Shown here one piece after another: positions 1-6,761 of a stretch of DNA of 19,627 nt. Within the stretch, counting starts at the first letter, position 1. Every line of letters starts with the position of its first letter. The stretch comes from UBA1738 sp003453455 (GTDB taxonomy: Bacteria; Bacillota; Clostridia; UBA1381): contig CAMOOX010000022.1 of NCBI GenBank assembly GCA_946621875.1, forward strand, positions 1 to 19,627, in the 5' to 3' direction. A model generated the notes under the pieces. That model made no database searches. It was not told the origin of the DNA and saw only the letters and a list, made by a program, of their open reading frames with translations. The translations under genes were made by a program, and so were the position numbers.

Positions 1-9
1 TATTATGTA

Positions 10-38
10 GGAAATTACCTCAATTTGAGATAATTTCC
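10..38. repeat. Imperfect 29-nt inverted repeat
   Basis: Arms GGAAATTA (10-17) and TAATTTCC (31-38) pair perfectly. After one mismatch (C18/A30), inner arms CTCAA (19-23) and TTGAG (25-29) pair around T24. There is no T-run after it on either strand, so it does not look like an ordinary terminator. It could be a protein-binding palindrome or an RNA hairpin at the 3' end of a gene lying left of the window. The function is unknown. Confidence 0.5.
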
Positions 39-63
39 GAAATAACAAAACTGCTTCATTATT

Positions 64-107
64 CTTCCGCCCACAGGCGGAGCTTTTATCAAAAGCTTTT
101 TATTTTA
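64..107 (+). terminator. Plus-strand terminator of a gene left of the window (probable)
   Basis: Two adjacent hairpins are visible. The first is TCCGCC (66-71)/GGCGGA (76-81) with loop CACA. The second is AGCTTTT (81-87)/AAAAGCT (91-97), followed by the T-rich run TTTTATTTTA. The T-tract lies on the plus strand, so the likely target is a rightward gene ending before the window. It overlaps the last codons of spoIIID, which converges on it. On the minus strand the hairpins have no U-tract. Confidence 0.4.
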
Positions 108-360
108 CTTTTGAAAGGCGCAGATATTTTTCACGCGTTGCAAGCCCACCTCTTATGTGGCGTTCAGCCTTGTTTTTGTCAAGGACATTATGAACCCTTG
201 CCGCAAGCGTGGGGTTTAGGTCGGAAAGTCTTTCAGTTATGTCTTTATGTACGGTAGATTTTGAAACATTATATTTTTTAGCAGCTCTTCTGACGGTAGT
301 TTTATTCTCCAAAATGTATTGCGCAAGCTCTAAAACTCGCTCCTCGATATAATCCTTCAT
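100..360 (-). CDS. spoIIID: Sporulation transcriptional regulator SpoIIID
   Basis: This 86-residue protein is the mother-cell DNA-binding regulator that acts after sigma-E and leads towards sigma-K expression. Its length is normal for the family. The helix-turn-helix lies at about residues 22-42, with the sequence TVRRAAKKYNVSKSTVHKDI, and it is followed by the conserved basic tail containing HIRGGLATREKY. The start is ATG at 360-358, preceded by AGGGGG about seven bases upstream. The gene stands alone on the minus strand with a sigma-E-type promoter (390-418), which fits its known control in Bacillus. The identification is secure from the whole-length match to the family pattern. Confidence 0.96.
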   Translation of the reverse strand: MKDYIEERVLELAQYILENKTTVRRAAKKYNVSKSTVHKDITERLSDLNPTLAARVHNVLDKNKAERHIRGGLATREKYLRLSKVK

Positions 361-389
361 TATTATCCCCCTAAAATCAGCTATGGTAC

Positions 390-418
390 AATATATGAGG
401 ATTTTATGTTAAATATGA
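390..418 (-). promoter_or_regulatory. Sigma-E promoter of spoIIID (predicted)
   Basis: Read on the minus strand, TCATATT (418-412) is followed by a 14-nt spacer and then CATATATT (397-390). The Bacillus sigma-E consensus is KMATATT, 14-15 nt, CATACAHT, so the -35 matches fully and the -10 matches at 7 of 8 positions. Transcription would start about 20-25 nt upstream of the spoIIID start codon, just ahead of its ribosome site. Confidence 0.65.
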
Positions 419-490
419 ACATATAGATTAAATGTTAAAATAACAAAATTTATGTATTCTGTACTTGATAATAATGTTGCATTTCTACCC

Positions 491-519
491 TTGACATTTT
501 ATTAGCAACGCTTTATAAT
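491..519 (+). promoter_or_regulatory. Consensus sigma-A promoter of the peptide cassette
   Basis: TTGACA (491-496), a 17-nt spacer and TATAAT (514-519) match the housekeeping consensus at all twelve positions with optimal spacing. The ribosome site AGAAAGGTG (539-547) and the ATG at 558 follow. The cassette is therefore probably expressed in growing cells, unlike the sporulation genes around it. Confidence 0.85.
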
Positions 520-557
520 TATAAGTTGTAAAATTTTTAGAAAGGTGTTCAAACCAT

Positions 558-2483
558 ATGAATAAGCGTAAGTATACCGGAATAAACAAACTTTTAAAAA
601 GCGATGCCTTGCAGGCGTTAATTAACAAAATTTATGACGGTACATTTACGGAATTTGTCGATGACTGGAAATGGATATTCAGTTTTTCAAAAAAATACCG
701 TTCGATTATTTTGCTCTATACTCTTGTGGGAATATTCTCATCAACGCTCTCGCTTGGCGCAGCGTGGCTGAGCCGTATACTTATAAATATTATTGTCGGC
801 AAGGAAATCGATAAAGTATGGCTCCTGCTCGGTTCTATGATAGGTATGACTGTCTTTTCGCTTATATTTTCAAGTGTAAACAGCCGTATTTTCACACGCA
901 TATCAATTTATGTAAACAACGATATACAAGCCCAAATATTTGACCGGATAATTGACGCACGCTGGGAGGAATTAAGCAAATATCCCAGCGGTGATTTGCT
1001 TAACCGTTTTAACGGTGATGTAGGCACTATTGCAGGCAATGCGATAAATTGGATTCCGAATTTGATAATAAATATTTATACTTTTATAATAACTTTTTTT
1101 GCTCTGTTCCGCACCGACCCCACAATGGCGTGGATTGCATTCCTATCGGCGCCGTTCTTACTTGCGATGAGCAGATATATACTGCGTAAAATGAAGGAAT
1201 ATAGAAGGCGCGTTTTAGAGCTTTCTTCGCAGATGATGAGTTTTGAGGTTGAAACATTCTATAACTTTGATATGATAAAATCCTTTGGTATTTTCGGGTA
1301 CTATTCAAAAAGGCTTCGCGGTTGGCAAAAACTGTTCAAAGATTTCAGCCTTGATTATAATAAATTTGAGATTAAGTCAAAGATACTCCTTACTCTCGTT
1401 TCAACACTCGTTTCTCTGGCGGCATTCGGATATTGCCTTTACAGACTCTGGACCGGACAAATTTTATATGGGGATATGACCTTCTTCCTCCAGCAGCGCT
1501 CAGGCCTTTCAGGAAGGTTTAACAGTCTTGTAGGTACAATTCCCGGTATGCTCAATTCAGCGGTTTCAGCGCACCGTATACGCGAGCTTTGTGACCTGCC
1601 GCGCGAAACGCACGATATTGCGGCATATGAAGAGCTTAAAAAATATGAAAACAAAGGCTTTTCAGTAAAACTTAAAAATGTAACATTCGGTTATAATAAG
1701 GACAGCGATAAGAGTGTATATAAAAATGCCGAATTCGTAGCAAATCCCGGTGAAATAGTAGCTGTTATTGCGGCTTCCGGCGGAGGAAAAACAACTCTTA
1801 TGAAATTGCTCTTAGGTATGCTGGATACAGATAGCGGAAGCGTTACGCTTGCTCAATCGGACGGAAAAGAAATGCCGATAAACGCTGATTTGCGTAAGTT
1901 CTTCTCTTATGTTCCTCAGGGCAATACTGTGCTTTCAGGCACAATCGCCGATAATATGCGTATGGTGCGTGAGGATGTAACAGATGACGAAATTATTGCC
2001 GCTCTTAACACTGCGTGCGCGTACGACTTTGTATCTGAACTTCCGGAAGGTATAAACAGCAAACTTGGCGAAAGAGGAAGGGGCATTTCGGAAGGACAGT
2101 CACAGCGTATATCAATAGCACGGGCAATCGTAAGAAATTCTCCTATACTGCTGCTGGACGAGGCAACCAGCGCACTTGATGTTGAAACGGAGGAAAAATT
2201 GCTTAAAAATATAATCAAAGCACATCCTAATAAGGTAATTATTCTTTCAACACACAGACCGAGCGCCCTTAAACTTTGCAACCGCATATACCGTATTGCA
2301 GACGGCGGAATTGATGAAATAAGCCTAAAAGAGGCCTTTGAGCTTATATGGAGGTATGCCGATATGCCGTCTGTTTCAAACAAAGAAGAATATCGGGGTA
2401 TAGCTGCTCAAACTCCGCTTGCACCCAAAAGTGAAAGCGAAATAGTGCCGGAATATAACAATGAAGGATGGTGGAACGAATGA
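558..2483 (+). CDS. ABC exporter, fused permease and ATPase, of the peptide cassette
   Basis: This 641-residue half transporter has an N-terminal hydrophilic part (about 1-50), a six-helix exporter domain (about 50-345) and a nucleotide-binding domain (about 370-580), followed by a 60-residue polar tail. The ATPase motifs are Walker A AASGGGKTT (near 403-411), Q-loop VPQGN, signature ISEGQSQR (near 509), Walker B ILLLDEA (near 530) and the switch His in LSTHR. The first Walker A glycine is Ala, and the signature is SEGQ instead of SGGQ. There is no N-terminal C39 peptidase domain, so it should export a peptide cut elsewhere. It is the first gene after a perfect sigma-A promoter and its TGA overlaps the next start. 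Export of the 3600-4010 product is inferred from position. Confidence 0.85.
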   Translation: MNKRKYTGINKLLKSDALQALINKIYDGTFTEFVDDWKWIFSFSKKYRSIILLYTLVGIFSSTLSLGAAWLSRILINIIVGKEIDKVWLLLGSMIGMTVFSLIFSSVNSRIFTRISIYVNNDIQAQIFDRIIDARWEELSKYPSGDLLNRFNGDVGTIAGNAINWIPNLIINIYTFIITFFALFRTDPTMAWIAFLSAPFLLAMSRYILRKMKEYRRRVLELSSQMMSFEVETFYNFDMIKSFGIFGYYSKRLRGWQKLFKDFSLDYNKFEIKSKILLTLVSTLVSLAAFGYCLYRLWTGQILYGDMTFFLQQRSGLSGRFNSLVGTIPGMLNSAVSAHRIRELCDLPRETHDIAAYEELKKYENKGFSVKLKNVTFGYNKDSDKSVYKNAEFVANPGEIVAVIAASGGGKTTLMKLLLGMLDTDSGSVTLAQSDGKEMPINADLRKFFSYVPQGNTVLSGTIADNMRMVREDVTDDEIIAALNTACAYDFVSELPEGINSKLGERGRGISEGQSQRISIARAIVRNSPILLLDEATSALDVETEEKLLKNIIKAHPNKVIILSTHRPSALKLCNRIYRIADGGIDEISLKEAFELIWRYADMPSVSNKEEYRGIAAQTPLAPKSESEIVPEYNNEGWWNE

Positions 2484-3541
2484 ACGAAATAGCAATTTCA
2501 GAATTTTATGATAATAAAAACCATGCGCGCGGCGCAGATATGCTCAAATTTTATTTAATGCCGTTTGTTATGTTTGTCCTTTTCGGCTTTCCAACCCGGT
2601 TCGGCAGTTATATACAAGCATTTTCAAACTTTGCTGCGCCTGCGTTTTATATCCTTTGCGGCTTTTTTGTGCTTTGCCCCGATACGCAAAAACGCACAAA
2701 AGAAATCACCCACGCTTTAAAAAAATCTTTTAAATTCTTTATCTTTCTTTTTGTTATTTATGTTTTAATGAACATTTTTTATTTTTCTTTTATCGGAGCA
2801 CTCGGTATAGCTAAAATGTTCAGCAAATGGGTATTTTTTGAGTTCCTTGTTCTTAATATTTGGCCTGTGATATTACCGGCAGGTAATTCAATCTGGTTTA
2901 TTCAGAGCCTTTTTTATGCTTATGTATTCTTTTATTTTGCAGATAGAAAAAGGCTGCTTCGTTTTGATTTGCCGCTTTTCATTCTTTTTTATCTTATAAT
3001 GCTTTTTACGGGAGAATTTTCCGCACTTGCCGGTTTTCCGCATTTAGGGTATCCCTTTATTCCGGGCGGCGCTGTTACAAGGGCGATACCGTATATGCTT
3101 TTGGGTATGTTAATAAGAAAAAATGCCGACAAGGTACTTACACTTCCCCGATTTTTATATGTTGTTTTCTTTGTTATAGGTACGGTGCTTGCGGCGTTGG
3201 AAGTATTCTTATTATCATACTTTCATATTTTAACATACTATGGGCATTTGATAGGGTTGGGAGTTATGGCGTTGTCTCTTTGCTGCCTTGCTTTGTCCGC
3301 GCCCCAAATGAAGAAAAATTTCATCACGGCACATGGCAGAAGCTATGCAAAACGGATATATGTCTTATGTCAGCCTGTATCCCTTGCTATAACATATTTA
3401 CTCAGTTCAACTACCACTAAATATGTTCAGTATGTTGTTGCATTTAAGAGTATAATAGTATTTTTCATTTGCCTTGCCATTGCGTTTTTGATAGGGATTG
3501 TTAAATATTATTTTGTCAAAAAAAGAAGGAAAAAAGCTTGA
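2480..3541 (+). CDS. Acyltransferase-3-like multi-spanning membrane protein
   Basis: This very hydrophobic protein of 353 residues has roughly ten membrane segments and a basic C-terminus (KKRRKKA). Segments such as FSNFAAPAFYILCGFFVL (near 50) and IWFIQSLFYAYVFF resemble the acyltransferase 3 (OatA-like) fold. I chose the ATG at 2480, which overlaps the exporter stop (ATGA) and has GGATGGTGG just upstream; an ATG at 2468 is possible. The first helix, where the family normally carries a catalytic His (pattern LR...H), reads MLKFYLMPFVMFVLFGFP without His. The C-terminal family motif IYxxH appears as IYVLCQP. It may therefore be a divergent or non-catalytic member, perhaps an exporter partner. 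The assignment rests on fold-like patterns only. Confidence 0.6.
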   Translation: MNEIAISEFYDNKNHARGADMLKFYLMPFVMFVLFGFPTRFGSYIQAFSNFAAPAFYILCGFFVLCPDTQKRTKEITHALKKSFKFFIFLFVIYVLMNIFYFSFIGALGIAKMFSKWVFFEFLVLNIWPVILPAGNSIWFIQSLFYAYVFFYFADRKRLLRFDLPLFILFYLIMLFTGEFSALAGFPHLGYPFIPGGAVTRAIPYMLLGMLIRKNADKVLTLPRFLYVVFFVIGTVLAALEVFLLSYFHILTYYGHLIGLGVMALSLCCLALSAPQMKKNFITAHGRSYAKRIYVLCQPVSLAITYLLSSTTTKYVQYVVAFKSIIVFFICLAIAFLIGIVKYYFVKKRRKKA

Positions 3542-3566
3542 CACAAGATTATTTTTATGATAGAAT
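3538..3566 (+). promoter_or_regulatory. Sigma-A promoter of the putative peptide gene
   Basis: TTGACA (3538-3543), a 17-nt spacer and TAGAAT (3561-3566) match the consensus at 11 of 12 positions. The -35 box overlaps the TGA stop (3539-3541) of the upstream membrane protein. The predicted transcript starts near 3573 and leads directly to GGAGG (3587-3591) and the ATG at 3600. Confidence 0.8.
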
Positions 3567-3599
3567 AGAACATATTTACGAAATTTGGAGGAATACACA

Positions 3600-4010
3600 A
3601 TGAAAATTTCAAATCCGGAACTTAAAGTCGTTCGTTTCGGCGCAGATGATGTAATTGCAACAAGCGGTTGGATGAGCGGTCCTTTGACAAATACGAGCGG
3701 TCTTTTCTACATACCTGCCGGTCAGTATAGCGGAGCTTATTCCGGTTCCGGCGACTATGTTCAGTTTAACGGAACTTTTGGTAACTATGACGGCAGTAAC
3801 TATGCGATAGGTAACATCTCTGGGGCTGAGGCTAATAGCGATAGAGAAGGTTTGATGTCGGGTGGTTCTTATACTTTTCCTGATGCGGGTGTTACTGTTG
3901 ACATGAGTCATCTGGCACCTATCGCACAGCAAGCTTATGACGCATATTCATATGGTGATGGCGCTTACTATTCCAACGGTACGAGCTATTATGAACTTTA
4001 TTGGCAGTAA
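3600..4010 (+). CDS. Putative ribosomally made precursor or secreted peptide, Tyr/Gly/Ser-rich
   Basis: This is a 136-residue protein of no recognised domain family. The ATG at 3600 has GGAGG eight bases upstream; an in-frame TTG at 3585 is inside the ribosome-site region and unlikely. Residues 6-22 read PELKVVRFGADDVIATS, a short charged start of the kind I associate with orphan clostridial peptides next to PqqD-type genes. The rest has about 20 Gly, 16 Ser and 15 Tyr, no Cys, no Lys after residue 9, one Arg (82) and one His (104), and ends YYELYWQ. It lacks a classical hydrophobic signal peptide. It has its own promoter and terminator and lies between exporter and maturation genes, which suggests it is their substrate. 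A structural secreted protein is the main alternative. Confidence 0.7.
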   Translation: MKISNPELKVVRFGADDVIATSGWMSGPLTNTSGLFYIPAGQYSGAYSGSGDYVQFNGTFGNYDGSNYAIGNISGAEANSDREGLMSGGSYTFPDAGVTVDMSHLAPIAQQAYDAYSYGDGAYYSNGTSYYELYWQ

Positions 4011-4025
4011 TTATTTGGCAATTTC

Positions 4026-4055
4026 AAAAACTCCCTTTTTTCGGGGAGTTTTTTT
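4026..4055 (+). terminator. Intrinsic terminator after the putative peptide gene
   Basis: The arms AAAAACTCCC (4026-4035) and GGGAGTTTTT (4044-4053) form a ten-pair stem with an 8-nt loop, and the T-run continues to 4055. It starts 15 nt after the stop of the 136-residue ORF and precedes the PqqD gene. It would stop most transcripts there, with some readthrough into the maturation genes. Confidence 0.8.
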
Positions 4056-4087
4056 GTTGTTGCAAAAGTCCGGATTTTATGTTAAGA

Positions 4088-4093
4088 TATAAT
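4088..4093 (+). promoter_or_regulatory. TATAAT -10-like element before the PqqD gene
   Basis: A perfect TATAAT lies 24 nt before the PqqD start. No good -35 stands at 16-18 nt upstream (AAAGTC at 4065-4070), and TTGCAA (4060-4065) is too far away. It may be a weak promoter restarting transcription after the terminator, or chance in AT-rich DNA. Confidence 0.3.
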
Positions 4094-4117
4094 AGAATGA
4101 AATTTGTGGGGTGCTTT

Positions 4118-4414
4118 ATGAAACTGAAATACGATTTTACTATTATGGATATGGGCGAAGAATTTGCCGCAGTTCCTGTCGGTGAGGATGCGGCAAAGTT
4201 TCACGGAATGTTGAAGCTCAATGCTGTCTCTGCTGATATATTAAAGTTATTAAAGGAAGATACCGACCCGGCAAAGGTGCACAGAAGCCTTAAAGAAAAA
4301 TATCCCGAATCCACGGATGACGAAATAGGCAATATTTTAGCACCGTTTTTAAATCAGCTTCTAAAAGAGGGGCTTTTAATTGACAGAGATGGAAAACAAA
4401 AATACAACCTTTAA
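4118..4414 (+). CDS. PqqD-like peptide chaperone / recognition protein
   Basis: This is a 98-residue PqqD-family protein. The family forms a small winged-helix domain that binds the leader of a ribosomal peptide precursor and presents it to modifying enzymes. Family-like features are an early beta segment FTIMDMGEEFAAVPVGED, the central helix NAVSADILKLLKED (an LN..A..I...L pattern), the TDPAKVHRSLKEKYP helix region and a C-terminal LLKEGLLI segment. I chose ATG 4118 because GTGGGG precedes it at proper distance; the frame opens further upstream inside the terminator region but no ribosome site supports that. It overlaps the next gene by 35 nt. Its likely client is the 3600-4010 product, by position. 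Confidence 0.85.
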   Translation: MKLKYDFTIMDMGEEFAAVPVGEDAAKFHGMLKLNAVSADILKLLKEDTDPAKVHRSLKEKYPESTDDEIGNILAPFLNQLLKEGLLIDRDGKQKYNL

Positions 4415-4874
4415 AAAAGAGCTCGAAAAAAGCGGAGTTATTGTTTACACTAACGTCGGTGTAAGTATGCTTCCGCTGATAAGGGAAAACCGTGACATTC
4501 TGATTATTAAAAAAGTGCAGACCGAAACCTTGAAAAAATATGATATTGTACTTTTTGAGCGAAAAAATACAGAAGGGCGGGGCAGATATATTCTTCACCG
4601 CATAATAAAGCTTTTGCCGGATAAAAAGTACTTTATTGCGGGGGATAACTGCATAAGCGGAGAAATAGTTGAATTAGAGCAAATTTTAGGCGTACTAACA
4701 TCAATTCAGCGAAAAAATAAACCTATGTCTCTACAAGGTTTTCGCTACAAAACATATGTGTATCTTTGGTGCGCACCATATAGGTTCAGGTTTTTGGTTT
4801 TAAAAGCCAAAAATTTTATTAAATATTTTTTCAGCACAGTAATACGCAAGCTAAAACAGGCGGTAAAAAAATGA
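4380..4874 (+). CDS. S24/S26-family signal-peptidase-like serine protease
   Basis: This 164-residue protein carries the S26 motifs: NVGVSMLPLI with nucleophile Ser29, YILHRII with His73, and FIAGDN (GDN at 88-90). A His in place of the bacterial catalytic Lys makes a Ser-His pair, as in SipW and eukaryotic-type signal peptidases. There is no N-terminal membrane anchor; a hydrophobic and basic C-terminal half may bind the membrane surface. The start is decided by spacing: GAGGGG (4367-4372) lies seven bases before TTG 4380, while the in-frame ATG at 4389 is too far away. The stop overlaps the next start (ATGA). Its probable job is to remove the leader from the 136-residue peptide, because the exporter has no peptidase domain. 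Confidence 0.8.
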   Translation: MTEMENKNTTFKKELEKSGVIVYTNVGVSMLPLIRENRDILIIKKVQTETLKKYDIVLFERKNTEGRGRYILHRIIKLLPDKKYFIAGDNCISGEIVELEQILGVLTSIQRKNKPMSLQGFRYKTYVYLWCAPYRFRFLVLKAKNFIKYFFSTVIRKLKQAVKK

Positions 4875-5605
4875 AATTTATAATAAAAATTGCGGATATA
4901 AATGTTGGAATTAAGAGTATATATGATGAGGTTTTAAGTCTTTGTGAAGACTATATTTCCGATGGAAAAGCCGATTTTTGGGTGGAAATAACGGCAGAAG
5001 ACATTGCCTTTGAACGGGAAAAGGCAAGGAGTGAGGCGGCATTTGAAAAAAGACCTTATGTTGATTTTTGCGACTCATATCTTGAAACCCTTGCTGTTTA
5101 CCGAAAAATTGCAGTAAAGATGCTTGACTTTGATGTTTTTCTTATGCACGGCGTTGCGTTAGGACTTGACGGCGGCGCATACCTTTTTACAGCGCCGTCG
5201 GGTGTAGGCAAAACAACACATACCCGTTTTTGGTGCGAAATGTACCCAGACGCATTTATAATAAATGGGGATAAACCTCTTATAAAAATAACGGATAACG
5301 GCGTTTTAGTCTGCGGCACGCCTTGGGCGGGTAAAGAGGGTTTAAACCGTAATGTTTCTCTTCCGCTGAAAGCTGTTTGCACCCTTTTTCGAGGTAAAGA
5401 GAACATAATTGAGCCTGTTGATTTTGGGAAAATTTATCCGCTTATAATCGGTCAGACTTATCGCCCAAGCGATGAAAAAAATATGCAAAAAACGCTTGAA
5501 CTTATAAAAAAACTTGGTAAAAATGTGCGCTTTTACACTCTTTTTTGTAATTTAGAGCCGGATTGCGCACGCATAGCTAAGGAAGGGATGGATGATAATG
5601 GATAA
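4871..5605 (+). CDS. HPr kinase-like P-loop protein (HprK C-terminal domain family)
   Basis: This 244-residue protein matches the kinase domain of HPr kinase/phosphorylase without the usual N-terminal domain. Visible motifs are HGVAL (near 93), Walker A APSGVGKTT with Lys114, INGDKPLI (near 136) and GTPWAGKEG. The last two patterns are typical of the HprK-like proteins in peptide clusters. Relatives in lasso-peptide clusters such as paeninodin phosphorylate a serine of the precursor, so this protein may phosphorylate Ser, Thr or Tyr of the cassette peptide. That is inference from family and position. ATG 4871 overlaps the protease stop, implying translational coupling, and the 3' end overlaps the next gene by a few bases. 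It is not the catabolite-repression HprK, which is longer and found elsewhere. Confidence 0.8.
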   Translation: MKFIIKIADINVGIKSIYDEVLSLCEDYISDGKADFWVEITAEDIAFEREKARSEAAFEKRPYVDFCDSYLETLAVYRKIAVKMLDFDVFLMHGVALGLDGGAYLFTAPSGVGKTTHTRFWCEMYPDAFIINGDKPLIKITDNGVLVCGTPWAGKEGLNRNVSLPLKAVCTLFRGKENIIEPVDFGKIYPLIIGQTYRPSDEKNMQKTLELIKKLGKNVRFYTLFCNLEPDCARIAKEGMDDNG

Positions 5606-6761
5606 AAATGAAGTAACACTTCTTGAACTTATAAAATCATCGCTGTTTGGCATAGCGCCGCATTTCCCCGAGAATATTGACTGGCAAGAGGTTTTAGATG
5701 AGGCAAAGGCGCAAACTGTTGTAGCGCTTGCTGCCCGTGCTGTGCCGAAAGAATTTTCCGCAGAATGGGAGCGGTGTGCCGCACAGAGCCAGGCACATTT
5801 TATACGCATGCTTTATGAACAAACAAAGCTTGTGGAATTGTTACAAGGCGAGGGAATACCTTTTGTAATAATTAAAGGCACTGCCGCAGCTATTTACTAT
5901 CCCATTCCTTCGTGCAGGACTATGGGTGATGTGGATATTCTTGTAGCTGAAAATGCCTTTGATACCGCTTTTTCCGTGCTTTCAGAAAACGGTTACAAAT
6001 TTCAATTCGACCACGGCGACGGCAGAGAATATACATTTATAAAGAACAGAGTTATATTCGAACTGCATCGCCGATACAGTGACGAAAAATACAATATTGA
6101 AGAACACCTGATAAATGGAATTAAAAATGCGAGAACGGTCACGCTTTATGATGATATGTTTCCTGCGCTTTCTGACAAAGAAAATACCCTTCTTTTGCTC
6201 GACCATATACGCCACCACCTTTTAGGCGGATTGGGACTAAGGCAGATAATAGATTTTATGCTGTGTATAAACTCGGTAAAGGATGAAAAAACCATTGAAA
6301 CTGAGTATTTGCCATTATTTGAACAAGCAGGACTTGGCACATTTGCAAAAATAGTTACAAAGATGTGCAAACAATATTTGGGTTTGCCGTTAAATTGCTC
6401 ATGGTGCGAAAGCGCCGATGATAAGATATGCAAAGAGTTTATCGAAACAGTGTTTTTCAGCGGTAATTTCGGTGTAAAAAATCCTTATGAGGAAAGACCT
6501 GTAAGCTCGATTACAATGAACATAAGGCAAGACGGATTATTCAGGTATTTGCAAAAAGCCGGTGTGAGAAACTGTGCAGTTTTTACAAAGTATAAGATTT
6601 TATATCCGTTTGCTTGGATTTATCAAATTTTTAGATATATTAAAAGAGGTACATCTGCATTTATTCGCGGTGAAATTTTTGCGAAAGATGTTTCTAAGGG
6701 AAAAGAAAAGGCTGATTTTTATAAAAGCCTTGGCATAAAATCACCCTTCACAGACCACTGA
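5598..6761 (+). CDS. NTP_transf_5-type nucleotidyltransferase family protein
   Basis: This 387-residue protein has the pattern of the uncharacterised nucleotidyltransferase family (NTP_transf_5): IPFVIIKGTAAAIYYP with Lys93, then CRTMGDVDILV with the probable metal-binding Asp111 and Asp113, then LHRRYSD, and an all-alpha region with LLLDHIRHHLLGGLGLRQIIDF. I prefer ATG 5598, ten bases after GGAAGGG (5581-5587); ATG 5592 is only four bases away. It overlaps the HprK-like gene by eight bases. HprK-like and NTP_transf_5 genes are often paired in lasso-peptide and other peptide clusters, where this enzyme may add a nucleotide or act on the phosphorylated peptide. The substrate is unknown. It is the last gene of the cassette. 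Confidence 0.8.
   Translation: MDKNEVTLLELIKSSLFGIAPHFPENIDWQEVLDEAKAQTVVALAARAVPKEFSAEWERCAAQSQAHFIRMLYEQTKLVELLQGEGIPFVIIKGTAAAIYYPIPSCRTMGDVDILVAENAFDTAFSVLSENGYKFQFDHGDGREYTFIKNRVIFELHRRYSDEKYNIEEHLINGIKNARTVTLYDDMFPALSDKENTLLLLDHIRHHLLGGLGLRQIIDFMLCINSVKDEKTIETEYLPLFEQAGLGTFAKIVTKMCKQYLGLPLNCSWCESADDKICKEFIETVFFSGNFGVKNPYEERPVSSITMNIRQDGLFRYLQKAGVRNCAVFTKYKILYPFAWIYQIFRYIKRGTSAFIRGEIFAKDVSKGKEKADFYKSLGIKSPFTDH

Noticed and set aside
1916..2383. Long minus-strand frame inside the exporter
   Set aside because: It lies opposite the ATPase domain of a well-supported gene, has low-complexity Ser-rich content and no family pattern; it is a shadow frame.
3600..4010. Lanthipeptide or sactipeptide precursor
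   Set aside because: The protein contains no Cys, and no LanM/LanB/LanC or radical SAM gene is in the window.
4871..5605. True HPr kinase/phosphorylase of carbon catabolite repression
   Set aside because: It is shorter, lacks the N-terminal domain, has the GTPWAGKEG motif of peptide-cluster homologues and lies coupled to a protease and a nucleotidyltransferase.
3600..6761. Classical lasso-peptide cluster, suggested by the kinase-like and nucleotidyltransferase genes
   Set aside because: There is no asparagine-synthetase-like cyclase, no B1/B2 type protease, and the putative precursor is 136 residues without a lasso-type core pattern.
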